A DNA stretch of 64,000 bases, from assembly GCA_947631965.1 (NCBI GenBank), contig CANRNL010000004.1, forward strand, positions 25,122-89,121, in the 5' to 3' direction. The stretch comes from an uncultured Clostridia bacterium (GTDB lineage: Bacteria > Bacillota > Clostridia > Monoglobales > Monoglobaceae). Below are positions 8,875 through 18,757 of this stretch, piece by piece (the stretch's first letter is position 1; each line of letters starts with the position of its first letter). The notes under the pieces were generated by a model, which searched no databases, was not told the origin of the DNA, and saw only the letters and a list, made by a program, of their open reading frames with translations. The position numbers were made by a program, and so were the translations under genes.

Positions 8875-8952
8875 GGTGGGTATAGTTCAGCTGGTTAGAG
8901 CGTCAGTTTGTGGCACTGAATGTCGTGGGTTCGAATCCCACTACCCACCCCA
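8875..8952 (+). tRNA. tRNA-His(GTG)
   Basis: Acceptor GTGGGTA (8876-8882) pairs with TACCCAC. The anticodon is GTG in loop TTGTGGC. The extra G at 8875 faces C73 at 8949, the histidine identity pair. CCA is encoded. Confidence 0.95.
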
Positions 8953-8960
8953 TCAGATAC

Positions 8961-9035
8961 TGGGCTGTCGTCAAGCGGTAAGACACAGCACTTTGACTGC
9001 TGCATTCGTAGGTTCGAATCCTGCCAGCCCAGCCA
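8961..9035 (+). tRNA. tRNA-Gln(TTG)
   Basis: Acceptor TGGGCTG pairs with CAGCCCA. The anticodon loop CTTTGAC gives TTG; discriminator G and CCA are encoded. Confidence 0.95.
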
Positions 9036-9078
9036 TATTTTTTTCGGCGGCAGAATACAAAAGCCTAAAATTAAATAT

Positions 9079-9154
9079 GACCCATTAGCTCAGCTGGCAG
9101 AGCACTTGACTTTTAATCAAGGTGTCCGGGGTTCGAGTCTCCGATGGGTCACCA
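9079..9154 (+). tRNA. tRNA-Lys(TTT)
   Basis: Acceptor GACCCAT pairs with ATGGGTC. The anticodon loop CTTTTAA gives TTT; discriminator A and CCA are encoded. Confidence 0.95.
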
Positions 9155-9159
9155 AAAAC

Positions 9160-9203
9160 AATCCGAACTCTTCACATATCGGTGAATGGTTCGGATTTTT
9201 GTT
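9160..9203 (+). terminator. Terminator of the tRNA cluster
   Basis: AATCCGAAC (9160-9168) pairs with GTTCGGATT (9189-9197); an inner TTCAC/GTGAA stem (9171-9175 with 9182-9186) extends it. TTT follows. Confidence 0.85.
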
Positions 9204-9364
9204 TATGCCGAATCGATTTGACATACAGCTATATTCTCTCTCAAATAAAAGAAGGTGCTGCGCCGACGTTGTTTCCTCAGCCCAAAACGAGGACATTCCG
9301 CAAGTGAATCCCCAACTGTATAAGTGGTTGGCAATTATTAACAAAACGTCCCCGCCTGTCCCCC

Positions 9365-9393
9365 ACTATACCACAAGCCAAGAGCGGTGTCAA
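9365..9393 (-). promoter_or_regulatory. Array promoter 4
   Basis: TTGACA (9393-9388), 17-nt spacer, TATAGT (9370-9365). The spacer is base-for-base the same as in array promoter 3. Confidence 0.7.
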
Positions 9394-9528
9394 TGGTGAT
9401 ATGCGGAAACTCGGATTGCTTCGGCGTATAAAAAGAAAGCCGCAGAGCAGCAAGCACTGATAATGCGGGATAACCCGCCCCAGTCGAACGCCCAAGACGT
9501 AGATGCTGATACGACTTTTACTAACTCT

Positions 9529-9557
9529 ACTATACCACAAGCCAAGAGCGGTGTCAA
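9529..9557 (-). promoter_or_regulatory. Array promoter 3
   Basis: TTGACA (9557-9552), 17-nt spacer, TATAGT (9534-9529), identical over its length to array promoter 4. Confidence 0.7.
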
Positions 9558-9666
9558 CGACAATTCGGGAACGATATAAATTTTCGATAAAAGAAGAATC
9601 CAAGAATTACTCAGGGGTCTTAGGCTCCAATTGCCTAAAATCTTCAGCAAACTCAGGTTCAATATC

Positions 9667-9695
9667 ATTTTACACAAAGGCAAATATGTTGTCAA
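9667..9695 (-). promoter_or_regulatory. Array promoter 2
   Basis: TTGACA (9695-9690), 17-nt spacer, TAAAAT (9672-9667). Confidence 0.7.
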
Positions 9696-9822
9696 GGGTG
9701 ATTCTGTCGAAATCCCAAAAACAATAAAAAATTTTCGAATAAAAAAAGAAGTCCGGCGTGGCCGCAAAGCAGAGGGCTCCAATTGCCCAAGCTGGCAAGA
9801 CACCACACTTGACTCTGATAAC

Positions 9823-9851
9823 AGTATACTCGCAAAACAGGATATTGTCAA
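9823..9851 (-). promoter_or_regulatory. Array promoter 1
   Basis: TTGACA (9851-9846), 17-nt spacer, TATACT (9828-9823). Confidence 0.7.
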
Positions 9852-9958
9852 GGATAATATGCGAAAAATGATACAAAGGCGTATGACCTCAAAAAACAGA
9901 GATTATTTAAGATTCTGACAGATAAGAATGAACTCCGAAATTTTTGCAAAGACCCCGA

Positions 9959-9987
9959 TTGATTATTTTACATACTTGTGATAAAAT
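9959..9987 (+). promoter_or_regulatory. Promoter of the ArsC-like gene
   Basis: TTGATT (9959-9964), 17-nt spacer, TAAAAT (9982-9987), 31 nt before the start codon. Confidence 0.65.
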
Positions 9988-10018
9988 AAGCTTATAAAGG
10001 CAAAGGAGCGATAATAAT

Positions 10019-10372
10019 ATGGTTAAATTTATATGCTATCCGAAATGCTCGACCTGCAAAAAGGCGCAGGAGTGGCTGGAGCAAAACGGAATAGAGTACG
10101 AAATCCGCGACATCAAAAGCGACAACCCGACCTACGACGAGCTTAAGGGCTGGTACGAAAAAAGCGGTCTGCCGCTGAAAAAATTTTTTAATACGAGCGG
10201 AATGTTGTACCGTTCAATGGAGCTAAAGGACAAGCTGCCCGATATGAGCGAGGATGAACAGCTCACCCTGCTCGCGTCGGACGGAATGATGGTAAAGCGT
10301 CCCATCGCGGCGGACGGAGATACCGTTCTTGTCGGATTTAACGCGGACAAACGGGAAAAGCTAAAAAAATAA
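10019..10372 (+). CDS. ArsC/Spx-family thioredoxin-fold protein
   Basis: A 117-residue protein starting behind AAAGGAG. Its N-terminus, ICYPKCSTCKKAQEWLEQ, has the CxxC of the ArsC/Spx family at residues 9-12. RPIAADGDTVLVGF near the C-terminus matches the family's conserved RP loop. The family includes thioredoxin-coupled arsenate reductases, the Spx transcription factor and YffB-like proteins of unknown role. No arsenic genes are nearby, so a general redox or Spx-like role is at least as likely as arsenate reduction. Confidence 0.85.
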   Translation: MVKFICYPKCSTCKKAQEWLEQNGIEYEIRDIKSDNPTYDELKGWYEKSGLPLKKFFNTSGMLYRSMELKDKLPDMSEDEQLTLLASDGMMVKRPIAADGDTVLVGFNADKREKLKK

Positions 10373-10396
10373 AGCGGAAATCCGCTTTATTTTTTT
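10371..10396. terminator. Terminator of the ArsC-like gene
   Basis: AAAGCGGA/TCCGCTTT (10371-10378 with 10381-10388), then ATTTTTTT; it also faces the convergent ridA. Confidence 0.8.
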
Positions 10397-10423
10397 GTTC
10401 GCTTAAATCTTAAATTTGAGCTA

Positions 10424-10798
10424 TCAGTCCTTTACCGCGATTACTTCAACCTCCGCCAAAACGCCCTTGGGAAGCGCGGCGGCAGCGACGCAAGAGCGCG
10501 CGGGCTTACCCGTAAAGTATTTTCCGTAAATCTCGTTGAACTTTGCAAAATCGGACATATCCGCGAGGAAGCAGGTGGTTTTGACCGCGTTTTCAAAGCT
10601 CATTCCCGCCTCCGCCAAAACAGCGCCGAGGTTCTTCATAATCTGCTCGGTCTGCCCTTCTATGTCGCCCGCTTCGACGTTGCCGCTTGCGGGATTTATC
10701 GCTATCTGCCCCGACGTATACAGCACGTTTCCGCTCAAAATTGCCTGCGAATAGGGTCCTATCGCTTCAGGTGCGCCGTTTGTGTGAATTTTTTTCAT
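10424..10798 (-). CDS. ridA: RidA family reactive enamine/imine deaminase
   Basis: A 124-residue YjgF/UK114 protein. [18 protein letters not shown] is the N-terminal signature, and [20 protein letters not shown] holds the conserved Arg101 and the following acidic residues. RidA hydrolyses 2-aminoacrylate and 2-aminocrotonate, the enamines released by PLP dehydratases, before they attack PLP enzymes. It lies 22 nt downstream of threonine ammonia-lyase, which makes 2-aminocrotonate, so the pair forms a source-and-disposal unit. It is the last gene of the minus-strand run. Confidence 0.95.
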   Translation of the reverse strand: MKKIHTNGAPEAIGPYSQAILSGNVLYTSGQIAINPASGNVEAGDIEGQTEQIMKNLGAVLAEAGMSFENAVKTTCFLADMSDFAKFNEIYGKYFTGKPARSCVAAAALPKGVLAEVEVIAVKD

Positions 10799-10820
10799 AA
10801 TTTACTCCTCCTGTTTATTT

Positions 10821-12014
10821 TTATTTTATTGTATAATTATGGTCTGCGAGAGTCTTTCTTATCTCATTGAGATGCTCCATATCGCGCGTTTCCATAGATA
10901 TTCTCAAAACGCACGAGTTTATGTCGAGATGCACGTCGGCGCGGTCGTGGCTGACCGATACTACGTTGCCGCCAAGGTCGGAAATTATCCTTGAAACGCC
11001 CTTGAGCTGACCCGGTCGGTCCTCAAGCTCTATTTCAAGCTCGGCAAGGCGACCCGCCTTCTGAAGTCCGCGGTCTATAACGCGGGAGAGTATCGTAACG
11101 TCTATATTTCCGCCCGATACAAGGCAGACCACCTTCTTTCCTTTAATCGGCAGTTTGTCGAAAAGCACCGCCGCGACCGAAACCGCACCCGCTCCCTCGG
11201 CAATCATCTTCTGCTGCTCGATAAGCGCGAGTATCGCGGTTGCAACTTCATCATCCGTAACCGTTACTATTTCGTCAACATACTTGCTGCACAACTCGAA
11301 CGTATGCTCGCCCGGCGTTTTTACGGCTATTCCGTCGGCAATGGTCTTGACCTTTTTCAGCGTTTCGATTTTGTGGTCGCGCACAGAATTATACATCGAC
11401 GGCGCGTTTGCCGACTGCACTCCGTAGACCTTTATATCCGGTCTGAGCGTCTTTGCCGCAAACGCCACTCCGCTTATAAGTCCGCCGCCGCCGACAGGCA
11501 CCACTATCGCGTCCACGTCGGGGAGCTGCTCCAGAATTTCAAGACCTATCGTACCCTGACCCGCTATAACAAGCTCGTCGTCAAACGGGTGGATAAACGT
11601 CGCGCCGCTCTCCTTTTGAAGCTCGAGCGTCTTTTCATACGCGTCGTCGTATGTACCCTCGACAAGGCAAACCTCCGCGCCGTAGCTCTTTGTCGCCTCG
11701 ATTTTTGAAATAGGCGCGGCGTCGGGAATACAAATCATAGACTTTATATTGTTCTTGCTCGCCGCAAGCGCGACTCCCTGCGCGTGGTTCCCCGCGGAAC
11801 ACGCTATTACTCCGCGAGCCTTCTCCTCATCTGTTAGCTGAGATATTTTGTAGTACGCGCCGCGCACCTTAAACGAGCCTGTGACCTGCAAATTCTCGGT
11901 CTTTAAATAGACCTCTGCTTTGCGGCTCAGTCCCGCCGCGTAAATAACGTCGGTGGGGCGTATTACGTCTTTGAGAACAAATCCCGCGTGATAAATCTTA
12001 TCAAGTGTCAACAT
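10821..12014 (-). CDS. ilvA: Threonine ammonia-lyase with C-terminal ACT domain
   Basis: The start at 12014 is 9 nt after GGAGG; the longer frame would start at a TTG overlapping that site. The product is 397 residues. The PLP lysine is Lys49 in TGSFKVRGAYY; the phosphate-binding loop is VPVGGGGLISG; SAGNHAQGVALAA is the family substrate loop. The C-terminal 75 or so residues (LAELEIELEDRPGQLKGVSR) form one ACT domain that may sense an amino acid. It converts threonine to 2-oxobutyrate and ammonia. Catabolic tdcB and biosynthetic ilvA both fit; no ile/val genes are nearby. Confidence 0.93.
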   Translation of the reverse strand: MLTLDKIYHAGFVLKDVIRPTDVIYAAGLSRKAEVYLKTENLQVTGSFKVRGAYYKISQLTDEEKARGVIACSAGNHAQGVALAASKNNIKSMICIPDAAPISKIEATKSYGAEVCLVEGTYDDAYEKTLELQKESGATFIHPFDDELVIAGQGTIGLEILEQLPDVDAIVVPVGGGGLISGVAFAAKTLRPDIKVYGVQSANAPSMYNSVRDHKIETLKKVKTIADGIAVKTPGEHTFELCSKYVDEIVTVTDDEVATAILALIEQQKMIAEGAGAVSVAAVLFDKLPIKGKKVVCLVSGGNIDVTILSRVIDRGLQKAGRLAELEIELEDRPGQLKGVSRIISDLGGNVVSVSHDRADVHLDINSCVLRISMETRDMEHLNEIRKTLADHNYTIK

Positions 12015-12029
12015 ATGTAAAACCTCCAA

Positions 12030-13268
12030 CTAAATATTTCCAATCATATACAGCGAACCGCAAACTATTATAACGTCGTCGCTCTGTGCCGACCCTTTAG
12101 CAAACGCGAGAGCGTCGGACGGATTTTCAAACGAGGGCGGCTCGTCTTTAAAAAACTTTTTCGCAATATGCGCGAGCTTTTCGGCTTCGAGCCTGCGCGG
12201 GTTTTGCGGCTGTGTGGCGACAAACTCCTTAGCAATCGGAGCCAGGACGCTCAGACATTTCTCATACTCCTTGTCTGAGAGCATACCCATAACAAGTATC
12301 ACTTTTTTGCCGACATACTTTTCAACGGTATGCCTGAGAGCCTCCGCTCCCGCCAAATTATGCGCGCCGTCAACTATAACGGTCGGCTCGGTTCCGACCG
12401 TTTCAAACCTGCCGCAAAAGCGCGTATTTTTAAGACCCGCGCGAACCGCATTTTCGCTCAGGCCGAGCGCCGCACAAACCTCTATCGCGGTAAGCGCGTT
12501 ATATATCTGATGAACGCCGAGCATAGGAATTTCATACTCCGCGCCCTTATACGAAAATTTACTTCCGAACATATTTTGCTCGGTTATTTTTAGCGCGGAC
12601 TTATCCGCGAAAACAAGCTCCGCGCCTCTCTCGCGCGACATCCGCTCTATAACCTCGTTTGCCTCGCGCGGATTTTCGCAGTAGGCGACCGCCTTTGAGC
12701 CGCTCTTTATGATTCCGCACTTTTCATAGGCAATCTTGTCGATAGTGTCTCCCAAAACCTCGGTGTGGTCATAACTTATGCTTGTTATAACGCAAACCTT
12801 TGGCGGCTTTATGACGTTTGTCGCGTCGAAACGCCCGCCAAGCCCCACTTCGAGCGCCACAATATCGCATTTTTGCTCGTAAAAATACAGCAGAGCGGCG
12901 GCCGTGACCACTTCAAACTCGGTCGCCTCAAGGTCGTCGCCCATAACGTCGGCAACCCTCGAAACGCAATGTGCAAGGGAAGCGTGGTCTATAATCCTGC
13001 CGTCAATCTGTATGCGTTCTTCAAAGACGCGGACAAACGGAGAAATGTAAAGACCCGTCTTTTTGCCGTCCGCCGTACAGGAATTTGCGATATACGACGC
13101 GGTAGAGCCTTTGCCGTTGGTTCCCGCGATATGGACAAAGCTCAGCTTGTCCTGCGGATTTCCGAGGCGGCGCATAAGCTCTGTTATATTGTCAAGTCCG
13201 AGTTTTGAGCCGAAACGAAGCCTGCCGTGAATAAAAGCCATCGCTTCATCATATGAAAGTTCTCGCAT
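12030..13268 (-). CDS. folC: Bifunctional folylpolyglutamate/dihydrofolate synthase
   Basis: 412 residues from ATG at 13268, 7 nt after AAAGGAG; a GTG directly before it is less well placed. The ATP loop [11 protein letters not shown] (about 48-58), [18 protein letters not shown] and [12 protein letters not shown] are hallmarks of FolC. It adds glutamate to folates. It overlaps the end of trmFO by 20 nt, so translation is coupled. TrmFO uses 5,10-methylene-THF, so the two genes share folate metabolism. Confidence 0.95.
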   Translation of the reverse strand: MRELSYDEAMAFIHGRLRFGSKLGLDNITELMRRLGNPQDKLSFVHIAGTNGKGSTASYIANSCTADGKKTGLYISPFVRVFEERIQIDGRIIDHASLAHCVSRVADVMGDDLEATEFEVVTAAALLYFYEQKCDIVALEVGLGGRFDATNVIKPPKVCVITSISYDHTEVLGDTIDKIAYEKCGIIKSGSKAVAYCENPREANEVIERMSRERGAELVFADKSALKITEQNMFGSKFSYKGAEYEIPMLGVHQIYNALTAIEVCAALGLSENAVRAGLKNTRFCGRFETVGTEPTVIVDGAHNLAGAEALRHTVEKYVGKKVILVMGMLSDKEYEKCLSVLAPIAKEFVATQPQNPRRLEAEKLAHIAKKFFKDEPPSFENPSDALAFAKGSAQSDDVIIVCGSLYMIGNI

Positions 13269-14553
13269 CACCTATCTCCTTTAAAGCTCTTTGTGCAAAT
13301 TTTTCAGCTTTCAGTTTTTTATCCTTTACTCGCTCTCCCAAATCCTCAAAAATTCCGAAGTTTACGTTCATCGGCTGGAAATTGACGATTCCCGAATTTG
13401 AGACGTAGCACGCGAGCGCGCCTATCGCCGTTTTTTTGCTGAATTCCGCCCGCTCCCTGCCGAGCGCGGAGAGCGCGGCGTTAATTCCCGCCAAAAGCCC
13501 CGACGCGGCGGACTCAACATATCCCTCTACGCCCGTTATCTGACCCGCGAAATACAGCTTTTCGTATTTCCTCATACGATACGTATTGTCGAGCAGGTCG
13601 GGCGAGTTTATATATGTGTTCCTGTGCATAACTCCGTAACGCGCAAATTCTGCGTTTTTCAGCGCGGGTATAAGCCCGAACACCCTTCTTTGCTCGCCGA
13701 ATTTCAAGTGCGTCTGAAAGCCGACAATATTGTAAAGACTGCCCGCCGCGTTATCCTGCCGAAGCTGAACCACCGCGTACGGACGACTGCCGTCGTACGG
13801 ATTTGTAAGGCCGACCGGCTTCATAGGTCCAAAGCGCATTGTGTCCTCTCCGCGCTTCGCCATAACCTCAATCGGCATACAGCCCTCAAACACATCAGGC
13901 TCGCCATCGAGACCGTGTACCTCCGCCGTCTCGGCGGCGGCAAGCTCCCGTCTGAACGTCAGGTATTCTTCGCGGCTGAGCGGACAATTTATATAATCGT
14001 CGCCGCCCTTGCCATAGCGCGCGGCTCGAAACGCCTTGGTCATATCCACTGAATCTATATCCACAATAGGCGCGGCAGCGTCAAAAAAATGAAGATATTC
14101 GCTGCCCGTAATACTTCGTATGCTCTCGTAGAGCGCGTCCGAAACGAGCGGTCCCGCCGCGACAACGGTATACTCATTGGGATTTATCTCGGTGACTTCC
14201 TCCGAAATAACCTCTATGTTGGGGTGAGCCTTGATTTTTTCGGTGACCGCCGCCGAAAAGCCTTCGCGGTCAACCGCAAGCGCTCCGCCCGCGGGCACGC
14301 GCGTTTGGTCAGCGCACTGCATTATAAGGGAATCGAGCCTTCGCATCTCCTCTTTTAAAAGTCCGACCGCGTTGCCAAGACCCGCCGCACGCAGAGAGTT
14401 ACTGCACACAAGCTCGGCAAAATTATCGCTCTTGTGCGCCGCCGAGCGTTTATGCGGCTTCATTTCAAAGAGCCGTACCCAAGCTCCGCGCCGTGCCGCC
14501 TGCCACGCCGCTTCACATCCCGCGAGTCCCGCTCCGATTACATTTATTTCCAT
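13249..14553 (-). CDS. trmFO: Methylenetetrahydrofolate--tRNA-(uracil-5-)-methyltransferase
   Basis: 434 residues. The N-terminus [18 protein letters not shown] is the FAD Rossmann motif; [12 protein letters not shown] carries the conserved cysteine loop; [19 protein letters not shown] is family-specific. It makes ribothymidine at position 54 of tRNA using methylene-THF and FAD, the route used by most Bacillota in place of SAM-dependent TrmA. It starts only 5 nt after topA. Confidence 0.96.
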   Translation of the reverse strand: MEINVIGAGLAGCEAAWQAARRGAWVRLFEMKPHKRSAAHKSDNFAELVCSNSLRAAGLGNAVGLLKEEMRRLDSLIMQCADQTRVPAGGALAVDREGFSAAVTEKIKAHPNIEVISEEVTEINPNEYTVVAAGPLVSDALYESIRSITGSEYLHFFDAAAPIVDIDSVDMTKAFRAARYGKGGDDYINCPLSREEYLTFRRELAAAETAEVHGLDGEPDVFEGCMPIEVMAKRGEDTMRFGPMKPVGLTNPYDGSRPYAVVQLRQDNAAGSLYNIVGFQTHLKFGEQRRVFGLIPALKNAEFARYGVMHRNTYINSPDLLDNTYRMRKYEKLYFAGQITGVEGYVESAASGLLAGINAALSALGRERAEFSKKTAIGALACYVSNSGIVNFQPMNVNFGIFEDLGERVKDKKLKAEKFAQRALKEIGDARTFI

Positions 14554-14558
14554 AGCTT

Positions 14559-16685
14559 TTAAACTTCCGCTTTCTCTTTATTCTCGCTTTTCTTTCCCGA
14601 CGGCTTTTTCTCCCATTTGCAGTCCTCATTGCTGCACACAATCTTAACAAAGTTTTTGCCTCTGTACGGGCGGCGTTTTACCACCATCGAACCGCACTGA
14701 GGGCATTTCTCGTTTGTCGGCTCATCCCACGACATATAGTCGCAGGTGGGATTATGCTCACAGCCGTAATAAGTAATTCCCTTTTTCGACCTCTTAACGA
14801 GAATTTTTCCTCCGCACTTCGGGCAGTCAACGCCAAGCTCCTTTGTTATCGACTTGGTGTTCTTACATTCGGGATAGCCGGGGCAGGCGAGGAACTTTCC
14901 GAACCGACCCTGCTTATACACCATCATTCTGCCGCACTTTTCACACTTTACGTCCGAAACCTCATCCTTTATCTCAATATCTCCGATTTTTTCTTCGGCA
15001 AGCGAGAGCGTTTTGGAAAAAGGTCCGTAAAAGTCGCGTATTATATCCTTCCACGGCGTATCGCCGCTTTCTATCTCGTCAAGCTCGGTTTCCATATTCG
15101 CGGTAAACTCTATGTCCACTATATCCTTGAAATTTTCTTTCATAAGCTCGGTAACGATAATTCCAAGCTCAGTCGGGAAAAGCGACTTTCCGTCGCGCGC
15201 CACATATCCGCGCGAGGTTATTGTGGTTATCGTCGGCGCATAGGTACTCGGACGGCCTATGCCCTCTTCTTCCATCACCTTGACGAGCGACGCCTCGGTG
15301 TATCGCGGGGGCGGCTGCGTAAAGTGCTGGTCCGAAATCAGTTCCTTGAGCTTTAGCTCCTGACCCTCGGTAAGAGGCGGGAGCTTGCTCTTCTTTTCCT
15401 CCGCATCGTCCTGACCCTCGACATAGACCGCGGTAAAACCGTCAAATTTAACGGTGGTGCCGTTTGCGCGGAATATATATTTGTCCGCCGAAATATCCGC
15501 CTGCACCGTGTCAAACACCGCGCTCGACATCTGGCTTGCCAGAAATCTGTTCCACACCAGCCTGTAAAGCTTATACTGGTCTGACTTGAGCGAATCCTTG
15601 ACCGCTTCGGGCGGCAGACTCATATTTGTCGGACGGATTGCCTCGTGTGCGTCCTGTGCGCCGTTTCGCGATTTATATATTCTCGGCTTTTCGGGAACGT
15701 ATTTATCTCCGTAACGCTCCGAAATATACTGCCTCGCCGCGTTCTGCGCGTCAACGGCTATTCTCATTGAGTCGGTTCTCATATATGTTATAAGTCCGAC
15801 GGTACCCTTTCCCTTTATGTCAACTCCTTCGTAGATCTGCTGCGCCGTACTCATCGTGCGTCTCGCGGTGAAATTCAGCTTTCGCGACGCCTCCTGCTGG
15901 AGAGTGCTGGTAGTGAACGGCGGCGCGGGATTGCGCTTTTTCTCGCTCTTTTTTATGGATTTAACCGCATAGTCCGCACCGCGAACCGCATCTTCTATCT
16001 CACGCACCGTTTTTTCGTCGGGCAGGTCTATTTTCTTGCCGTCCGCCCCGCCGAGAAACTTTGCGACAAACGGCTGTTTGCCCGCGCTGTTGGTGAGCTT
16101 TGCATCCATACTCCAATACTCGACGGGCTTGAACGACTGTATTTCCGCCTCGCGGTCGACCACCAATCTTGTCGTGACCGACTGTACACGTCCGGCGCTC
16201 AGCCCCTTTTTCACCTTTTTCCACAGCAGAGGACTTATTTTATAGCCCACTATTCTGTCAAGCACGCGGCGCGCCTGCTGTGCGTCAACCAGGTCCAAAT
16301 CAATGGAGCGCGGACTTTTCACCGCCTCGCGTACCGCCGTTTTGGTAATCTCGTTAAATGTGACTCTGCATTTTGAGCTTGGGTCTATTCCGAGCAAAAT
16401 CGCCAAGTGCCACGAAATCGCTTCTCCCTCTCGGTCAGGGTCGGTCGCAAGCAAAATCTTATCCGCCGACTTCGCCTTCTTTTTGAGGTCGGAAATCAGC
16501 GGTCCTTTGCCGCGAATCGTGATGTACTTAGGCTCGAAATCACTTTCAATATCAACTCCGAGCTGGCTTTTGGGCAAATCTCGAAGATGTCCCATAGACG
16601 CGGTAACATCATAGCCGCTGCCCAAATACCCTTTTATGGTTTTAGCCTTTGAAGGCGACTCAACAATAACAAGTTTTTTTACCAT
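14559..16685 (-). CDS. topA: DNA topoisomerase I (type IA)
   Basis: 708 residues. The Toprim domain starts with [12 protein letters not shown] (Glu9) and holds [10 protein letters not shown] (81-90). The DNA-cleaving tyrosine is Tyr301 in [22 protein letters not shown] is also typical. Three C-terminal zinc modules (from about residue 572) have CxxC pairs such as [15 protein letters not shown] and CPQCGSM. It relaxes negative supercoils behind RNA polymerase. The gene order dprA-topA-trmFO is common in Bacillota. Confidence 0.97.
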   Translation of the reverse strand: MVKKLVIVESPSKAKTIKGYLGSGYDVTASMGHLRDLPKSQLGVDIESDFEPKYITIRGKGPLISDLKKKAKSADKILLATDPDREGEAISWHLAILLGIDPSSKCRVTFNEITKTAVREAVKSPRSIDLDLVDAQQARRVLDRIVGYKISPLLWKKVKKGLSAGRVQSVTTRLVVDREAEIQSFKPVEYWSMDAKLTNSAGKQPFVAKFLGGADGKKIDLPDEKTVREIEDAVRGADYAVKSIKKSEKKRNPAPPFTTSTLQQEASRKLNFTARRTMSTAQQIYEGVDIKGKGTVGLITYMRTDSMRIAVDAQNAARQYISERYGDKYVPEKPRIYKSRNGAQDAHEAIRPTNMSLPPEAVKDSLKSDQYKLYRLVWNRFLASQMSSAVFDTVQADISADKYIFRANGTTVKFDGFTAVYVEGQDDAEEKKSKLPPLTEGQELKLKELISDQHFTQPPPRYTEASLVKVMEEEGIGRPSTYAPTITTITSRGYVARDGKSLFPTELGIIVTELMKENFKDIVDIEFTANMETELDEIESGDTPWKDIIRDFYGPFSKTLSLAEEKIGDIEIKDEVSDVKCEKCGRMMVYKQGRFGKFLACPGYPECKNTKSITKELGVDCPKCGGKILVKRSKKGITYYGCEHNPTCDYMSWDEPTNEKCPQCGSMVVKRRPYRGKNFVKIVCSNEDCKWEKKPSGKKSENKEKAEV

Positions 16686-16738
16686 AATTCATTACCTTTC
16701 CGTTTTCATCTTTTTGACTTTCATTTTTTAAGCTCTTA

Positions 16739-17944
16739 TCATTTAAAAACCGGTGAGTATATATTTCCCGCACCGCGTTTAACTATTCCCTTCATTTCTA
16801 GCAGCAAAAGCTTCGCGCTGAGACTGCCCGCGCTTATTCCGCAGCCCTCGGCAATATCGTCTATCATCGCGCTGCCGTGTTCGTGCAGAAATTTGACTAT
16901 CGCAACCTGCTCGTCGTCTCCGAGCGAGGCTGTTATCGTTTCTATAGGCGTCTTTTTGACGCTCTCCGCCTTTATCTTTTTCTCGCGGGCGGGGCGCGAC
17001 TTTTCGCGCTCATCTCCGCTCATCGCAATATTGACAGGCTCCCCAATCAGCGCTTCGCCGTTACTCAAAAGCTCGGGAGACACCGAAGCGTACTCGTTTA
17101 TAACGTCTCTCGCGTCGCGTATTATATACGCTCCGTCGCTGAGCAGACTGTTCGGCAATTCGGAATTTCTGACTATGGGCGTTATCGGTATCGCGAACAC
17201 GTCGCGGTTATTTTCCTCCGCCAGCCTTGCGCTCATCGAGGTACCGCTTTTGTATCTGCCCTCGGCTATGACCGTCGCCGTACACAGGCCGACGATTATT
17301 CTGTTTCTTTGGGAATAAAGCCTGCCTTCGGCGGGATAATGCGGCGGGCGTTCGCTTACGACCGCGCCGTTGTTTATTATACACTCATACAGGTCGGCGT
17401 TGACCTTGGGATATACCACGTCAACTCCGCCCGCCAGCACAGCCACTGTCTTATTGCCCGCGTGAAGCGCGCCGACGTGCGCCATACGGTCAATTCCGAC
17501 AGCCATACCGCTGACTATGACCGCGCCGCGAGCCGCGAGGTCCTTTGCGATGGAGTACACCACCTTCATACCCTCCTCGGTAGGTCGGCGCGAGCCTACT
17601 ATGCTTATTCCGAGAAGATTGTCGAAGTCGGGAAGGTCGCCTTTTACATAAAGTATGCGGGGCGGGCAGGTTGTATGACGCAGTCTGAACGGATAATTCT
17701 CGTCGTCAATCGTTATTATATGTATTCCGCTATCCGTACATTCGCGATAAATTCGCTCCGCTTCGCGCGTGTCCTTTTTCGCGGCGGCTCTGCCCAGGCC
17801 GTACTTTCTGAGCGCCGCCGCGTCCGCACGGTAGACCGCTTCCGCGCTTCCGAAGGCGCGGATATGTTTGTCGATAACCGTCGGTTCGTGCTTACAGACA
17901 CAGCTTAGCCATAAGTCCTTGAGCAAATCATCAAAGCTTGTCAT
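16739..17944 (-). CDS. dprA: DNA-processing protein DprA
   Basis: 401 residues behind GGAGGAAGG. An N-terminal helix-hairpin part precedes the Rossmann-like domain: SIVGSRRPTEEGM, VSGMAVGIDRMAHVGAL, VAVLAGGVDVVYP and SQRNRIIVGLC. The last 60 or so residues (VAIVKFLHEHGSAMIDDIAE) form the winged-helix DprA C-terminal domain. DprA loads RecA on incoming single strands during transformation. No other competence gene is in the window, and many non-competent clostridia keep dprA. It overlaps the methylase gene by 4 nt. Confidence 0.95.
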   Translation of the reverse strand: MTSFDDLLKDLWLSCVCKHEPTVIDKHIRAFGSAEAVYRADAAALRKYGLGRAAAKKDTREAERIYRECTDSGIHIITIDDENYPFRLRHTTCPPRILYVKGDLPDFDNLLGISIVGSRRPTEEGMKVVYSIAKDLAARGAVIVSGMAVGIDRMAHVGALHAGNKTVAVLAGGVDVVYPKVNADLYECIINNGAVVSERPPHYPAEGRLYSQRNRIIVGLCTATVIAEGRYKSGTSMSARLAEENNRDVFAIPITPIVRNSELPNSLLSDGAYIIRDARDVINEYASVSPELLSNGEALIGEPVNIAMSGDEREKSRPAREKKIKAESVKKTPIETITASLGDDEQVAIVKFLHEHGSAMIDDIAEGCGISAGSLSAKLLLLEMKGIVKRGAGNIYSPVFK

Positions 17945-18711
17945 AAAACCTTCCTCCCAAGCTCGTACATCGCTATTCCCGCCGCGACCGACGCGTTTAA
18001 AGACTCCGCCGCGCCGCGCATCGGTATTTTAAAGAGTATGTCCGCGCCCGCTTCAGTCTCAGGCGATATGCCCCGCGCCTCGCTGCCTATCACAAGCGCG
18101 ATTTTGCCGCAGTCCGAAATGTCCGAAATGCTTTTCTTTGCCGACAGCGACGAGGCGCAGACCGTAAATCCGCGCTCTTTTAAAATGTCGAAAATCTCCG
18201 CACTGTTCTTTCCGAAAACTATCGGCATACGGAAAATCGAGCCCATTGTGGAGCGCACCGTCTTTGGATTGTAAACGTCTACGCAGCCGCCCGTCGTATA
18301 TATTATGTCAACTCCCAGTGCCTCGGCGCTTCTGATTATCGTACCCATATTTCCGGGCTCCGAAACGCCGTCGAGAATTAGCGCAAAACGCGCCAAATCA
18401 AGGTCTTGAGGAATTTGTGATATTCTGACGGCGGCAAGCGCGCCTTGAGAATTTTCGGTATCGCAAATGTCCTTGAACACCGCATCCGAAACGACGAGCG
18501 TTAAAACGTCTTCGTTTGAAAAATCGGGATTTTTTGCAAAAAAGCTTTCGGAGAGTATAACAAACTCAGCCGAGCCGACCGAAAGAGCCTCCGCAACGAT
18601 GCGTCTGCCCTCCGCAAAGAACAGAGAATACTTCTCCCTGTACTTTTTCATCGACAGGGATTTTGCAATTTTCACATACTTATTATCCTTGCTTTCTATG
18701 TGTCTAATCAT
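17941..18711 (-). CDS. TrmH/SpoU-family RNA 2'-O-methyltransferase
   Basis: 256 residues. The N-terminal substrate-binding part (KYVKIAKSLSMKKYREKY..FFAEGRRIV) is followed by the knotted SPOUT domain with LDGVSEPGNMGTIIRSAEAL, IALVIGSEARGIS and IPMRGAAESLNASVAAGIAMYE, the three SpoU motifs. It methylates rRNA or tRNA ribose using SAM. Its place just after rplT matches the usual clostridial arrangement, where it is often called rlmB- or tsnR-like; the target base cannot be told. Confidence 0.9.
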   Translation of the reverse strand: MIRHIESKDNKYVKIAKSLSMKKYREKYSLFFAEGRRIVAEALSVGSAEFVILSESFFAKNPDFSNEDVLTLVVSDAVFKDICDTENSQGALAAVRISQIPQDLDLARFALILDGVSEPGNMGTIIRSAEALGVDIIYTTGGCVDVYNPKTVRSTMGSIFRMPIVFGKNSAEIFDILKERGFTVCASSLSAKKSISDISDCGKIALVIGSEARGISPETEAGADILFKIPMRGAAESLNASVAAGIAMYELGRKVL

Positions 18712-18757
18712 AATAAAACCGACTTTGTGGCTTAAAAAATTAAGTTATCTTACAGCG

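Larger units (their letters stand above)
9236..9851 (-). other. Array of four tandem promoter modules without clear genes (possible small RNA array)
   Basis: No ORF in 9204-10018 looks like a protein gene. On the minus strand four promoters with perfect TTGACA and a 17-nt spacer follow each other at steps of 156, 138 and 164 nt. Each is followed by 70-110 nt ending in a similar U-rich tract (variants of CTTCTTTTTTAT) near 9743, 9590, 9430 and 9250. Modules 1 and 2 share GGCAATTGGAGCC; module 3 holds a GCGGG/CCCGC hairpin; modules 1 and 3 have short GC stems before the U tract. I infer four short, related transcripts read leftward toward the tRNA terminator. They could be small RNAs or decoy promoters; a decayed repeat is also possible. 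Confidence 0.55.

Noticed and set aside
9117..9344. A 75-residue minus-strand reading frame after array promoter 4
   Set aside because: It starts at TTG without a ribosome site, runs through the tRNA terminator into the tRNA-Lys gene, and shows no protein features.
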